Positions 1 to 5,798 of a DNA stretch of 6,050 nt are shown one piece after another. The position numbers were made by a program, and so were the translations under genes. The notes beneath the pieces were generated by a model that saw only the letters and a program-made list of their open reading frames with translations, had not been told where the DNA came from and ran no database searches. The stretch lies in assembly GCA_030694835.1 (NCBI GenBank), contig JAUYUF010000163.1:1-6050 (forward strand). Reading direction: 5' to 3'. The stretch is from Flavobacteriaceae bacterium (GTDB taxonomy: Bacteria; Bacteroidota; Bacteroidia; Flavobacteriales; Flavobacteriaceae). Numbering within the stretch: the stretch's first letter is position 1; each line of letters begins with the position of its first letter.

Positions 1-288
1 GTTTTGGTTAAATCATTTGCTAGAATCCATGAAACAAATCTTAAAAAACAAGGGATGTTAGGTTTAACTTTTTCCAATGAAGTAGATTATAATAAAATTT
101 TAGAAAATGATACTTTCAATTTTATTGATTTAGTTGATTTTACTCCAGGAAAACAATTAACCATTGAAATTGTACATGAAGATGGTTCTAAGGAAATTAT
201 CAAAGCAAATCATTCTTATAATGAAGGACAAATTGAATGGTTTAAAGCAGGAAGTGCTTTAAATTTAATTAAGAAACAAAATAATTAA
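1..288 (+). CDS. acn: Aconitate hydratase, C-terminal end (5' part lies outside the window)
   Basis: This is the last 95 codons of an aconitase, the TCA-cycle enzyme that interconverts citrate and isocitrate in the cytoplasm using a [4Fe-4S] cluster. The reading frame is open from base 1, so the gene enters from the left and no start is visible. The stretch 'KSFARIHETNLKKQGML' followed by 'FTPGK' and, near the end, 'QIEWFKAGSALN' matches the C-terminal swivel domain (domain 4) of mitochondrial-type aconitases; the pig enzyme has nearly the same words. The cluster cysteines and the active-site serine and arginine residues lie upstream of the window and cannot be checked. The protein ends normally with a short basic tail. 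A hairpin terminator follows within 20 bases. The family call is secure; the gene symbol is conventional. Confidence 0.95.
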   Translation, partial: VLVKSFARIHETNLKKQGMLGLTFSNEVDYNKILENDTFNFIDLVDFTPGKQLTIEIVHEDGSKEIIKANHSYNEGQIEWFKAGSALNLIKKQNN

Positions 289-305
289 ATATTAACTTTT
301 TTAAT

Positions 306-336
306 AAGAAACTCCTTATAGGTGTTTCTTGCTTTT
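306..336 (+). terminator. Rho-independent terminator after the aconitase gene
   Basis: The stem pairs AAGAAAC (306-312) with GTTTCTT (324-330). It continues past a T:T mismatch into CC/GG around the loop TTATA, and is followed by GCTTTT. It starts 17 bases after the aconitase stop and ends 11 bases before the next start, so the downstream TlpA-like gene probably depends on its own promoter or on read-through. The tail has only four T's after a GC step, so termination may be incomplete. Confidence 0.7.
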
Positions 337-347
337 AAACAAAACAT

Positions 348-896
348 ATGCAATTCAATCGTAAAATGATATCAAATATATTATTTATAGCAGCTTTAGC
401 GCTAGTTATATATCCACCATCACGTGCATGGATAATGCGTCAATTTGCTTTTTCTCCTTCAATAGAAAATGTTGAGAATCGTGCATTATTAACCAATTAT
501 AATTGGCAGTTAAAAGGTATAAATACTGCTGATATAGATTTTGAAACAACTAAAAACAAAGTAATAATTGTCAATTTTTGGGCTACTTGGTGTCCTCCGT
601 GTGTTGCGGAAATGCCAAGTTTGCAAGATTTATATAATGATTATAAAGATAAAGTGGTTTTTGTTTTTGTTACATCAGAAGGAAGAGAAAAAGTAATGCC
701 ATTTCTTGAAAAGAATAACTACAATTTACCAATCTATAATATGAGTTCTCGAGAACCTGAATTATTGTCAACTAGAAGTATTCCGGCTACTTATTTGATT
801 AACAAAAAAGGGGAGATTGTTATCAGTAAAACTGGAGCTGCTAATTGGAATAGTTCAAAAGTTAGAAATCAGTTAGATGAGCTTATAAAGAAATAA
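348..896 (+). CDS. TlpA/ResA-like membrane-anchored thiol-disulfide oxidoreductase
   Basis: This is a 182-residue thioredoxin-fold protein of the TlpA/ResA type, which reduces or exchanges disulfides in exported proteins (for example in cytochrome c maturation); the actual client is unknown here. A basic N-terminus (R5, K6) precedes a single hydrophobic segment at about residues 8-22, which should act as an uncleaved anchor with the rest in the periplasm. The thioredoxin domain runs from about residue 50. It carries the active site WCPPC (C82 and C85) in the context 'FWATWCPPC', and the cis-proline loop 'SIPATYLI' with P146. The ATG at 348 was chosen because it puts basic residues just before the membrane segment; an in-frame ATG at 366 (M7) is possible but loses them. 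No Shine-Dalgarno sequence is present, as usual in Bacteroidetes. It lies between two terminators and looks monocistronic. No cytochrome or CcdA-type partner is in the window. Confidence 0.9.
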   Translation: MQFNRKMISNILFIAALALVIYPPSRAWIMRQFAFSPSIENVENRALLTNYNWQLKGINTADIDFETTKNKVIIVNFWATWCPPCVAEMPSLQDLYNDYKDKVVFVFVTSEGREKVMPFLEKNNYNLPIYNMSSREPELLSTRSIPATYLINKKGEIVISKTGAANWNSSKVRNQLDELIKK

Positions 897-925
897 AACC
901 TGATTGCGACATTCAGGTTTATTTT
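896..925 (+). terminator. Bidirectional Rho-independent terminator after the TlpA-like gene
   Basis: A perfect 8-bp stem, AAACCTGA (896-903) with TCAGGTTT (913-920), encloses a 9-base loop and is followed on the + strand by ATTTT. It overlaps the last base of the TlpA-like stop codon. Read on the minus strand, the same hairpin is followed by TATTT after its terminal T's. It could therefore also stop transcripts arriving from the right, including the small candidate gene ending at 938. Confidence 0.8.
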
Positions 926-937
926 ATACGTTCAATT

Positions 938-1097
938 TCATATTAAAGATTTAGAAGTTACCACTATAGTATACTGTGTTTTCATTACATCTTTGTTGCA
1001 TTCTTCCGCATAGTGAGAATCTTCTGTAGCGCCCCCAAAGGTTTCTTTTTGTTTCGTGAAATCCGATGAATTCTAATTTTCTTTTTGAAGTTTTCAT
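938..1097 (-). pseudogene. Possible small peptide gene with a frame break (candidate)
   Basis: I do not recognise this gene. On the minus strand an ATG at 1097 opens a 48-codon frame ending at 951 (starts MKTSKRKLEF). Beyond about codon 16 it reads as improbable sequence (WGRYRRFSLCGR). The +1 frame is open from 1072 to a stop at 938-940 and reads more like a real protein: FTKQKETFGGATED, then an acidic stretch with one Cys, then a beta-like TIVVTSKSLI end. That frame has no start codon of its own except an internal Met, and a TAG at 1073-1075 closes it upstream. Removing one base between about 1055 and 1072 would join the basic start to this tail, giving a peptide of roughly 53 residues. The stop at 938 lies 17 bases before a terminator stem, which fits a transcription unit. 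A short open frame can arise by chance, so this stays a candidate: decayed gene, sequencing error or recoding. Confidence 0.35.
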
Positions 1098-1115
1098 AAT
1101 TATATATTTAAAGGT

Positions 1116-1148
1116 TATTTATACATATAACGATTATAAAACAAAAAA
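1116..1148 (-). promoter_or_regulatory. Weak candidate promoter for the small minus-strand ORF
   Basis: Reading the minus strand, TTTTTTG (1148-1142) stands 18 bases before TATAAATA (1123-1116). This is roughly the layout of a Bacteroidetes promoter (TTG near -33, TA-rich element near -7), although the -7 element does not match TAnnTTTG beyond its first two bases. It lies about 20 bases before the ATG at 1097. In DNA this AT-rich such matches arise easily, so this is only suggestive. Confidence 0.2.
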
Positions 1149-1153
1149 GTTAC

Positions 1154-1176
1154 AGTACTATGTATTACTTAGTACT
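1154..1176 (-). terminator. Inverted repeat downstream of the aminotransferase gene, possible terminator
   Basis: AGTACTA (1154-1160) and TAGTACT (1170-1176) form a perfect 7-bp stem around a 9-base loop. On the minus strand it lies about 48 bases after the aminotransferase stop and is followed by GTAAC and then TTTTTTG, so it could end the OstA-like/aminotransferase transcript. The T-run begins five bases after the stem and the stem is only moderately stable. An operator role for this dyad is equally possible. Confidence 0.35.
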
Positions 1177-1178
1177 AT

Positions 1179-1198
1179 TTTAACAATAGTTTAACAAT
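1179..1198. repeat. Tandem pair of TTTAACAAT, 11-bp period
   Basis: TTTAACAAT occurs at 1179-1187 and again at 1190-1198, one helical turn apart, beside the 7-bp inverted repeat and downstream of the aminotransferase gene. The spacing would suit two adjacent protein contacts on one DNA face, but the words are low in complexity and may be chance. Confidence 0.4.
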
Positions 1199-1223
1199 TA
1201 GAATAATAAAATTTCGTGAAATG

Positions 1224-2411
1224 TTAAATTTGGTCTAATGAATCTAATATAATATTACAACCTTCGATGATCTCTTGTTCAGAAATTGTGAGTGGGGGAG
1301 TAATACGAATTGCAGTACCATCAAAAAGTAACCAAAATAGAATTAAGCCTTTATCAAGACATCTTAAAATAATTTTTGATGCAAAATCAGCATTATCTAC
1401 CATAACTGCTAACATTAATCCAACACCTCTAATTTCCTTAATCTTAGGATGAATTAATAATTTTCTGATGAGTTGTTCTTTAATTAGAACTTGTTTCATT
1501 AAATCTGTTTCAGTAACCTCTTTAAGTGTTGCAACTCCAGCCGCCGCAATAACAGGATGACCACCAAAAGTGGTAATATGTCCTAATTTTGGATGTTCTT
1601 TTAATAAACTCATGTTTTCATGAGATGAGATAAAAGCACCAATTGGCATACCGCCGCCTAATCCTTTTCCAGTTACAAAAATATCTGGTGTTACACCATA
1701 ATGTTGGAATCCATATAATTTTCCGGTTCTTCCAACGCCTGTTTGAATTTCATCTAAAATGAGTAAAGCACCAACTTCCTCGCATCGTTGTTTTACTTTT
1801 GATAAATAATTATTTACCGGCTCAATAAATCCGGCTCCACCTTGGATAGTTTCCAAAATAACTCCGGCAGTTTTTTTGGTTATTTTATCTAAATCAGCAA
1901 CATTATTGAATTCGATAAATTTTATTCCAGGTACTAATGGTCTGAAAGCACGATTTTGTTTTTCGGTACCACAAACGCTCATAGAGCCCTGAGTGTTACC
2001 ATGATATGCTAAATTAGCGGCAATAATCTCACTTCTTCCGGTCACTCTTTTAGCTAATTTTAAAGATCCTTCAGTGGCTTCTGTTCCAGAATTTGTAAGA
2101 TAAACGCAGTTTAAAGATTCGGGTAAATTTTTGGCTAATAAAGTAGCAAGTTCAACTTGTGGCTGCTGAATAAATTCTCCGTAAACCATCACGTGCATAT
2201 ATTTATCTACCTGATTTTTAACCGCTTCATTCACTTTTTGATTGTTGTGTCCCAGTGTATTAGCCGATACTCCGGCTACAAAATCAAGGTGTTTTTTATG
2301 GTTGATATCATAAATATAAGATCCTTTAGCATATGAAATTTCTATAGCTAATGGATGAGGCGTTGTTTGTGCCTGATGCTTAAAAAATAATTCTTGATTT
2401 GATTCCATCAT
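1224..2411 (-). CDS. Class-III PLP-dependent aminotransferase (aspartate/acetylornithine aminotransferase family)
   Basis: This 395-residue cytoplasmic enzyme is a fold-type I, class-III aminotransferase, which moves amino groups from an amino acid to a 2-oxo acid with pyridoxal phosphate. The cofactor phosphate loop is NSGTEA (107-112), and the aromatic/His pair that stacks on the cofactor is YHG (136-138). The aspartate that binds the pyridine nitrogen is in LDEIQTGVGRTG (D220, Q223). The Schiff-base lysine is K249 in 'TGKGLGGGMPIGA', TTFGGHP lies at 280-286, and the substrate-carboxylate arginine is R369 in 'IRITPPL'. Length is normal for the family. The substrate cannot be read from these motifs: acetylornithine, ornithine and other omega-amino donors all fit, and no arginine-synthesis gene is nearby. 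Its ATG overlaps the upstream OstA-like stop by four bases (ATGA). A second ATG directly follows, so Met1 or Met2 may be used. Confidence 0.92.
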   Translation of the reverse strand: MMESNQELFFKHQAQTTPHPLAIEISYAKGSYIYDINHKKHLDFVAGVSANTLGHNNQKVNEAVKNQVDKYMHVMVYGEFIQQPQVELATLLAKNLPESLNCVYLTNSGTEATEGSLKLAKRVTGRSEIIAANLAYHGNTQGSMSVCGTEKQNRAFRPLVPGIKFIEFNNVADLDKITKKTAGVILETIQGGAGFIEPVNNYLSKVKQRCEEVGALLILDEIQTGVGRTGKLYGFQHYGVTPDIFVTGKGLGGGMPIGAFISSHENMSLLKEHPKLGHITTFGGHPVIAAAGVATLKEVTETDLMKQVLIKEQLIRKLLIHPKIKEIRGVGLMLAVMVDNADFASKIILRCLDKGLILFWLLFDGTAIRITPPLTISEQEIIEGCNIILDSLDQI

Positions 2412-3910
2412 TCAATATCATAAACAAAAATATCTTCTTTAGTTTTTGGTCGTTCCTTATCTCTCCAGAAAAACCCTTTAAACAATTCAAATTCTTTTGG
2501 AAATTTTGATGGGGGATAGGTCATTCCATCAGGTTTTCTTAAGAAATCTATAAAATTAATTGTATTCTCTCCTAATTCGAATTCTATTTCACTGCATTTC
2601 ATTTTTAAAATTCCGACTAAATCTTCATCATCATTTCTTAAATAATTGATAACCTCTCCATTACCATTAACTCTAATTTTTTTGAGTTTATTTTCGATGA
2701 ATTTACCGAGAATATTTTTTCCTTTAATTTGATTAAAACCACTAGAATCTTTTTGAATTACAAAAGCATTATTAATCACTTTTAAAGAATCTAACTTACT
2801 CGTTTTGATATTAGATATCAGATATATAGTATCTCCAGTTACTTGATTTCCATCAGACCAAAGAATTGGTTTATGAATCATTTTTGTAATTCCAGTTGCT
2901 TGATTGCTATAAACCGAATCGCACTTACCTTGCAAATCTGATTTGAATATTTTTACTTTATGAAAAGCTCTAATTTTTCGTTCATTAGATTTTCCAACAA
3001 CCATCATTTTTTCACCATGAAGATACATGGAATCTTTTTCTGAAAGTATAATTGCTACTGGTTTTTGAACTACATATGCAGAATCTTTTCTTTCAAAATA
3101 CTCAGCATAACCACCTTTTATAACCGTTTTATTAATAGAATCGGTTATGACTAAATTCTTAGAAGCTGAAATAAAACCATTAATTTGATGATAATATAAA
3201 CTATCTGCTTTTATGACTCTGTCTTTATATTTGATATTTGAATTTCTGACGGCATGCGAAATTTTTGTTCTAGTATCATGAAATCCTTTTTCTGTATAAA
3301 TGGTACTTTCTTTACTATAGATTGTTGACGGACCAAATAAATAAGCCCTTCCTGTATTGGTAAAATAATCTAAATGATTAGAAACTAATCTATTATTAGG
3401 ACTGGTAATTTCAACTTTATGAACAGCTTGGAATTTTTTATCAATTAAATAATAGTTTCCAACGGTACTCTTTAAGGTATTAGTTTGATCTTTTATAGTT
3501 GCTTTATTTCGATAATATAAATGTTGTTCTAATCGATTAAAATGTAGTGTATCAGTAGTTAATGTAATTTGCGGGTCTTTTAAAACTACATTACCCCAAG
3601 AAACTGCTTTTTGAGTATTTCCATTATAATCTACATATTTACTAGATTGTGTAATGGTATCTCCTTGATTTAAAAATACTTCACCAACTGCCTGAATTAT
3701 ATTAATATCTGGATATAAAAGTGCTTGTTTACACTTCAATGTAAATCCTTCATGTTCTATTAAAACATTTCCGAGCAACACAATTGCATTTGGGTATTTT
3801 TCTTCGTTTTTAAAAGTATTATCAGCATGAATTAACTTAATTTTTTTAAGTTGCCCAAATGAAGTCAATGTAATAGATAACAATAAAAAAAGGATAATAT
3901 TTTTTTTCAA
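2408..3910 (-). CDS. OstA/LptA-like periplasmic protein, TTG start
   Basis: This 500-residue protein looks like the Bacteroidetes OstA-like family, related to LptA and the N-terminal domain of LptD, which carry lipopolysaccharide across the periplasm. A signal peptide is clear: KK at 2-3, a hydrophobic core at about 5-16, then TSFGQ with likely cleavage after G19. The mature part begins with IKLIHAD and 'LLGNVLIEHEGFTLKCKQA' (about 45-63), the typical OstA/LptA strand pattern. Similar beta-rich units (GNV..., 'DTLHF', 'ADSLYYH', 'GDTIYLIS') recur through about residue 390, consistent with a stacked beta-jellyroll. The C-terminus is rich in charged residues and lacks a beta-barrel, so this is not LptD itself. 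The start is TTG: an in-frame TAG lies nine codons upstream, no ATG stands between, and the signal peptide begins exactly there. It is translationally coupled to the aminotransferase. The role in LPS transport is inferred from the family. Confidence 0.85.
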   Translation of the reverse strand: MKKNIILFLLLSITLTSFGQLKKIKLIHADNTFKNEEKYPNAIVLLGNVLIEHEGFTLKCKQALLYPDINIIQAVGEVFLNQGDTITQSSKYVDYNGNTQKAVSWGNVVLKDPQITLTTDTLHFNRLEQHLYYRNKATIKDQTNTLKSTVGNYYLIDKKFQAVHKVEITSPNNRLVSNHLDYFTNTGRAYLFGPSTIYSKESTIYTEKGFHDTRTKISHAVRNSNIKYKDRVIKADSLYYHQINGFISASKNLVITDSINKTVIKGGYAEYFERKDSAYVVQKPVAIILSEKDSMYLHGEKMMVVGKSNERKIRAFHKVKIFKSDLQGKCDSVYSNQATGITKMIHKPILWSDGNQVTGDTIYLISNIKTSKLDSLKVINNAFVIQKDSSGFNQIKGKNILGKFIENKLKKIRVNGNGEVINYLRNDDEDLVGILKMKCSEIEFELGENTINFIDFLRKPDGMTYPPSKFPKEFELFKGFFWRDKERPKTKEDIFVYDIE

Positions 3911-3926
3911 GTGTTTGATTTTTATA

Positions 3927-3934
3927 CAAAAATA
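3927..3934 (-). promoter_or_regulatory. Candidate -7 element for the OstA-like gene
   Basis: TATTTTTG on the minus strand fits the Bacteroidetes -7 consensus TAnnTTTG exactly and lies 16 bases before the TTG start, downstream of the purA terminator where a new promoter would be expected. I find no TTG at the proper -33 distance, so the match is only half a promoter. Confidence 0.35.
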
Positions 3935-3960
3935 CTAAAAATGCTACTAGTTTTAGAAAT

Positions 3961-3985
3961 AAAAAACGCTCAATAAAGAGCGTTT
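3961..3985 (-). terminator. Rho-independent terminator after purA
   Basis: On the minus strand AAACGCTC (3985-3978), loop TTTATT and GAGCGTTT (3971-3964) make a perfect 8-bp stem with a GC-rich core, running into a T-run that ends at 3961 and continues as ATTT. It begins four bases after the purA stop codon. This is the clearest terminator in the window and separates purA from the OstA-like gene. Confidence 0.9.
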
Positions 3986-3989
3986 ATTG

Positions 3990-5261
3990 TTACATATGAA
4001 TTGTTTGAGTTCTGTCTGGACCAACAGAAACTATTTTTATTGGAACTCCAACTGAATTTTCAATAAATTCAATGTATTCTTTAAATCTATCAGGAAATTC
4101 ATCAGCATTTTTTAAGCTTGTTAAATCAGCTTCCCATCCTTTAAATTCAGTGTAAACTGGCGTAACATTTTCAGGTTCAATATTATAAGGAAGATGTTGA
4201 ATCTCATTTCCTTTATAAATGTAAGAGGTACAAATTTTTAATGATTTAAAACCAGAAAGCACATCGCCTTTCATCATAATTAATTGAGTGACACCATTAA
4301 TTTGAACAGCATACTTAAGTGCTACTAAATCTAACCAACCACAACGACGCGGTCTTCCAGTTGTTGCACCAAATTCATTTCCAATTCTACCCATATCAGC
4401 TCCAACTTCATCAAATAACTCAGTTGGAAAAGGTCCAGAACCAACTCTGGTTGTATATGCTTTAAATATTCCAAGCACTTCTTTTATTTTATTAGGTGCA
4501 ATTCCTAAACCTGTACAAGCGCCAGCAGCCGTTGTATTTGATGATGTAACAAAAGGATACGTTCCGAAATCTACATCTAATAAAGATCCTTGTGCACCTT
4601 CTGCTAAAATTGTTTTACCTATTTGAAGCGCAGAATTCAAAAATTCTTCACTATCAATAAAATTAAATGATTTTAATTCTTCTACAGCTTCAAAAAATAC
4701 TTTTTCTAATTCATTTAAATTAAATTCTATTTTAGAATCGTAGAAATCTAATAATTTTAAATGTTTATTTTTGAGTGTTTCATAACGAGTTTTCCAATCT
4801 GATAATTCTAAATCTCCAATTCGGAGGCCATTTCTACCAGTTTTATCCATATAAGTTGGACCAATACCTTTTAAGGTTGAACCTATTTTTTCTTTTCCTT
4901 TTAAAGCTTCAGAAGCAGCATCTAATAAACGATGTGTTGGTAAAATAATATGTGCTTTTCTCGATATAAATAACCTTCTTTGATATTCTGAATTTTTAAG
5001 ACCAAGCTTTTCTAATTCATTTTTAAAAATAACAGGATCAATTACTACTCCGTTACCAATAACATTTCTTGCTTTTTCATGAAATATTCCTGATGGAATA
5101 GTATGTAAAACATATTTATTACCATCAAAAATTAGTGTATGTCCTGCATTTGGACCACCTTGAAAACGAGCAATAATATCATATTTTTGAGTAAGTACAT
5201 CTACAATTTTCCCTTTTCCTTCATCACCCCATTGTAATCCTAGTAATATATCAACAGCCAT
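3990..5261 (-). CDS. purA: Adenylosuccinate synthetase
   Basis: PurA joins IMP and aspartate, using GTP, to make adenylosuccinate, the first committed step to AMP; it acts in the cytoplasm as a dimer. The 423-residue length is close to the E. coli enzyme (432). The N-terminal GTP-binding loop is GDEGKGK (12-18) with the catalytic D13. GGPNAGHT (35-42) carries the catalytic H41, and 'GSTLKGIGPTYMDK' (127-140) with R143 forms the IMP site. 'EGAQGSLLDVDFGTYPF' lies at 221-237 and the loop 'TTRVGSGPFPTEL' at 270-282. GRPRRCGWLD (302-311) holds the arginines that contact aspartate and GTP. The end 'VGPDRTQTI' is typical. The ATG at 5261 gives the standard N-terminus. The Fur-family gene ends only 17 bases upstream, so the two are probably transcribed together. 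A strong terminator follows. All key residues are present. Confidence 0.98.
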   Translation of the reverse strand: MAVDILLGLQWGDEGKGKIVDVLTQKYDIIARFQGGPNAGHTLIFDGNKYVLHTIPSGIFHEKARNVIGNGVVIDPVIFKNELEKLGLKNSEYQRRLFISRKAHIILPTHRLLDAASEALKGKEKIGSTLKGIGPTYMDKTGRNGLRIGDLELSDWKTRYETLKNKHLKLLDFYDSKIEFNLNELEKVFFEAVEELKSFNFIDSEEFLNSALQIGKTILAEGAQGSLLDVDFGTYPFVTSSNTTAAGACTGLGIAPNKIKEVLGIFKAYTTRVGSGPFPTELFDEVGADMGRIGNEFGATTGRPRRCGWLDLVALKYAVQINGVTQLIMMKGDVLSGFKSLKICTSYIYKGNEIQHLPYNIEPENVTPVYTEFKGWEADLTSLKNADEFPDRFKEYIEFIENSVGVPIKIVSVGPDRTQTIHM

Positions 5262-5278
5262 TTTAAGTTTATTTTTAG

Positions 5279-5722
5279 TTATTCTGATTTCTTTTTTGTG
5301 GCGTAAAAGTACAGAGAATGATTGTTAACATCAACATTAAAAAGCTCTTCTATTGATTTTTTTATTACATGGATTCTAGGATCACAAAATTCTATCACTT
5401 CACCTGTATCTGTTAAAATGAGATGATCATGTTGTTTATCAAAGTAACATTTTTCATAATGTGCCTGATTTTGACCAAATTGGTGCTTACGAACTAAACC
5501 ACATTCTAATAAAAGTTCAATGGTATTGTATAAAGTTGCTCTACTAACTTGATATTTTTTATTTTTCATTTGGATGTATAAAGATTCTACATCAAAATGT
5601 TCTTCTAAATCATAAATTTCTTGAAGAATTGCAAAACGCTCAGGTGTTTTTCTGTGATTATTATTTTCTAAAAAATTAATAAAAGCATTTTTAACAACTT
5701 CTTGATGATTCATTTCATTCAT
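5279..5722 (-). CDS. Fur-family transcriptional regulator lacking the CxxC zinc pair
   Basis: This 147-residue cytoplasmic protein is a Fur/PerR/Zur-type metal-dependent repressor. The winged-helix DNA-binding half runs from about residue 10 to 90: 'HRKTPERFAILQEI' (23-36), EHFDVESLY (41-49, with the metal-ligand His at 42), and the recognition helix SRATLYNTIELL (60-71). The dimerisation half has HYE (88-90), QHDHLIL (97-103), EVIEFCDP (108-115) and HSLYFY (135-140). In classical Fur the segment after HDH is LICxxCG; here it is LILTDTG, so the structural-zinc cysteines are missing, and the first His of HHDH is Gln. The retained His/Glu/Asp residues could still form a regulatory metal site. 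Which metal or peroxide it senses cannot be told, so no symbol is given. It lies 76 bases after the RelA/SpoT gene and 17 before purA. The start may be the ATG at 5722 or the in-frame ATG at 5713. Confidence 0.92.
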   Translation of the reverse strand: MNEMNHQEVVKNAFINFLENNNHRKTPERFAILQEIYDLEEHFDVESLYIQMKNKKYQVSRATLYNTIELLLECGLVRKHQFGQNQAHYEKCYFDKQHDHLILTDTGEVIEFCDPRIHVIKKSIEELFNVDVNNHSLYFYATKKKSE

Positions 5723-5798
5723 AATTTATAGATTTGGTATTATAACACAACTTATTTTACAGTTTACTAAGATAATTTAATTTAAGAAATCAGAAGTA

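Larger units (their letters stand above)
1052..1222. repeat. Two copies of TTTCGTGAAAT flanking the gene-poor stretch
   Basis: The 11-mer TTTCGTGAAAT is found at 1052-1062 and 1212-1222 in the same orientation, 160 bases apart. Each copy is itself a dyad (TTTC-GT-GAAA). The right copy sits just beyond the aminotransferase stop codon and the left copy lies inside the small minus-strand ORF. The coordinates cover both copies and the DNA between them. No function can be assigned. Confidence 0.45.
897..1223. other. Intergenic stretch between convergent units
   Basis: This 327-base gap lies where the plus-strand TlpA-like gene and the minus-strand OstA-like/aminotransferase unit converge. It holds a bidirectional terminator at its left edge, the candidate small minus-strand peptide ORF, an AT-rich block at about 1098-1145, a 7-bp inverted repeat, a tandem 9-mer and a repeated 11-mer. 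The part at about 1020-1040 is richer in GC (a run of five C's) than the surrounding DNA. I see no tRNA-like or other recognisable structured RNA. Confidence 0.6.

Noticed and set aside
366..368. Alternative ATG start for the TlpA-like gene
   Set aside because: Using it would remove the basic residues that precede the membrane segment; 348 gives the better anchor.
1267..1452. Plus-strand open frame of 61 codons
   Set aside because: It lies wholly inside the aminotransferase gene on the opposite strand, whose catalytic motifs are intact; it is an antisense shadow.
5723..5760. Possible promoter (TATAAT at 5739-5744, minus strand) or Fur-type box before the Fur-family gene
   Set aside because: No matching -35/-33 element stands at a proper distance and the dyad around TTATAAT is imperfect. 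In DNA this AT-rich it is not better than chance.
5761..5798. Imperfect dyad between the RelA/SpoT and Fur-family genes (GATAATTT ... AAGAAATC)
   Set aside because: The pairing is interrupted, made almost only of A and T, and lacks a T-run, so I do not call it a terminator.
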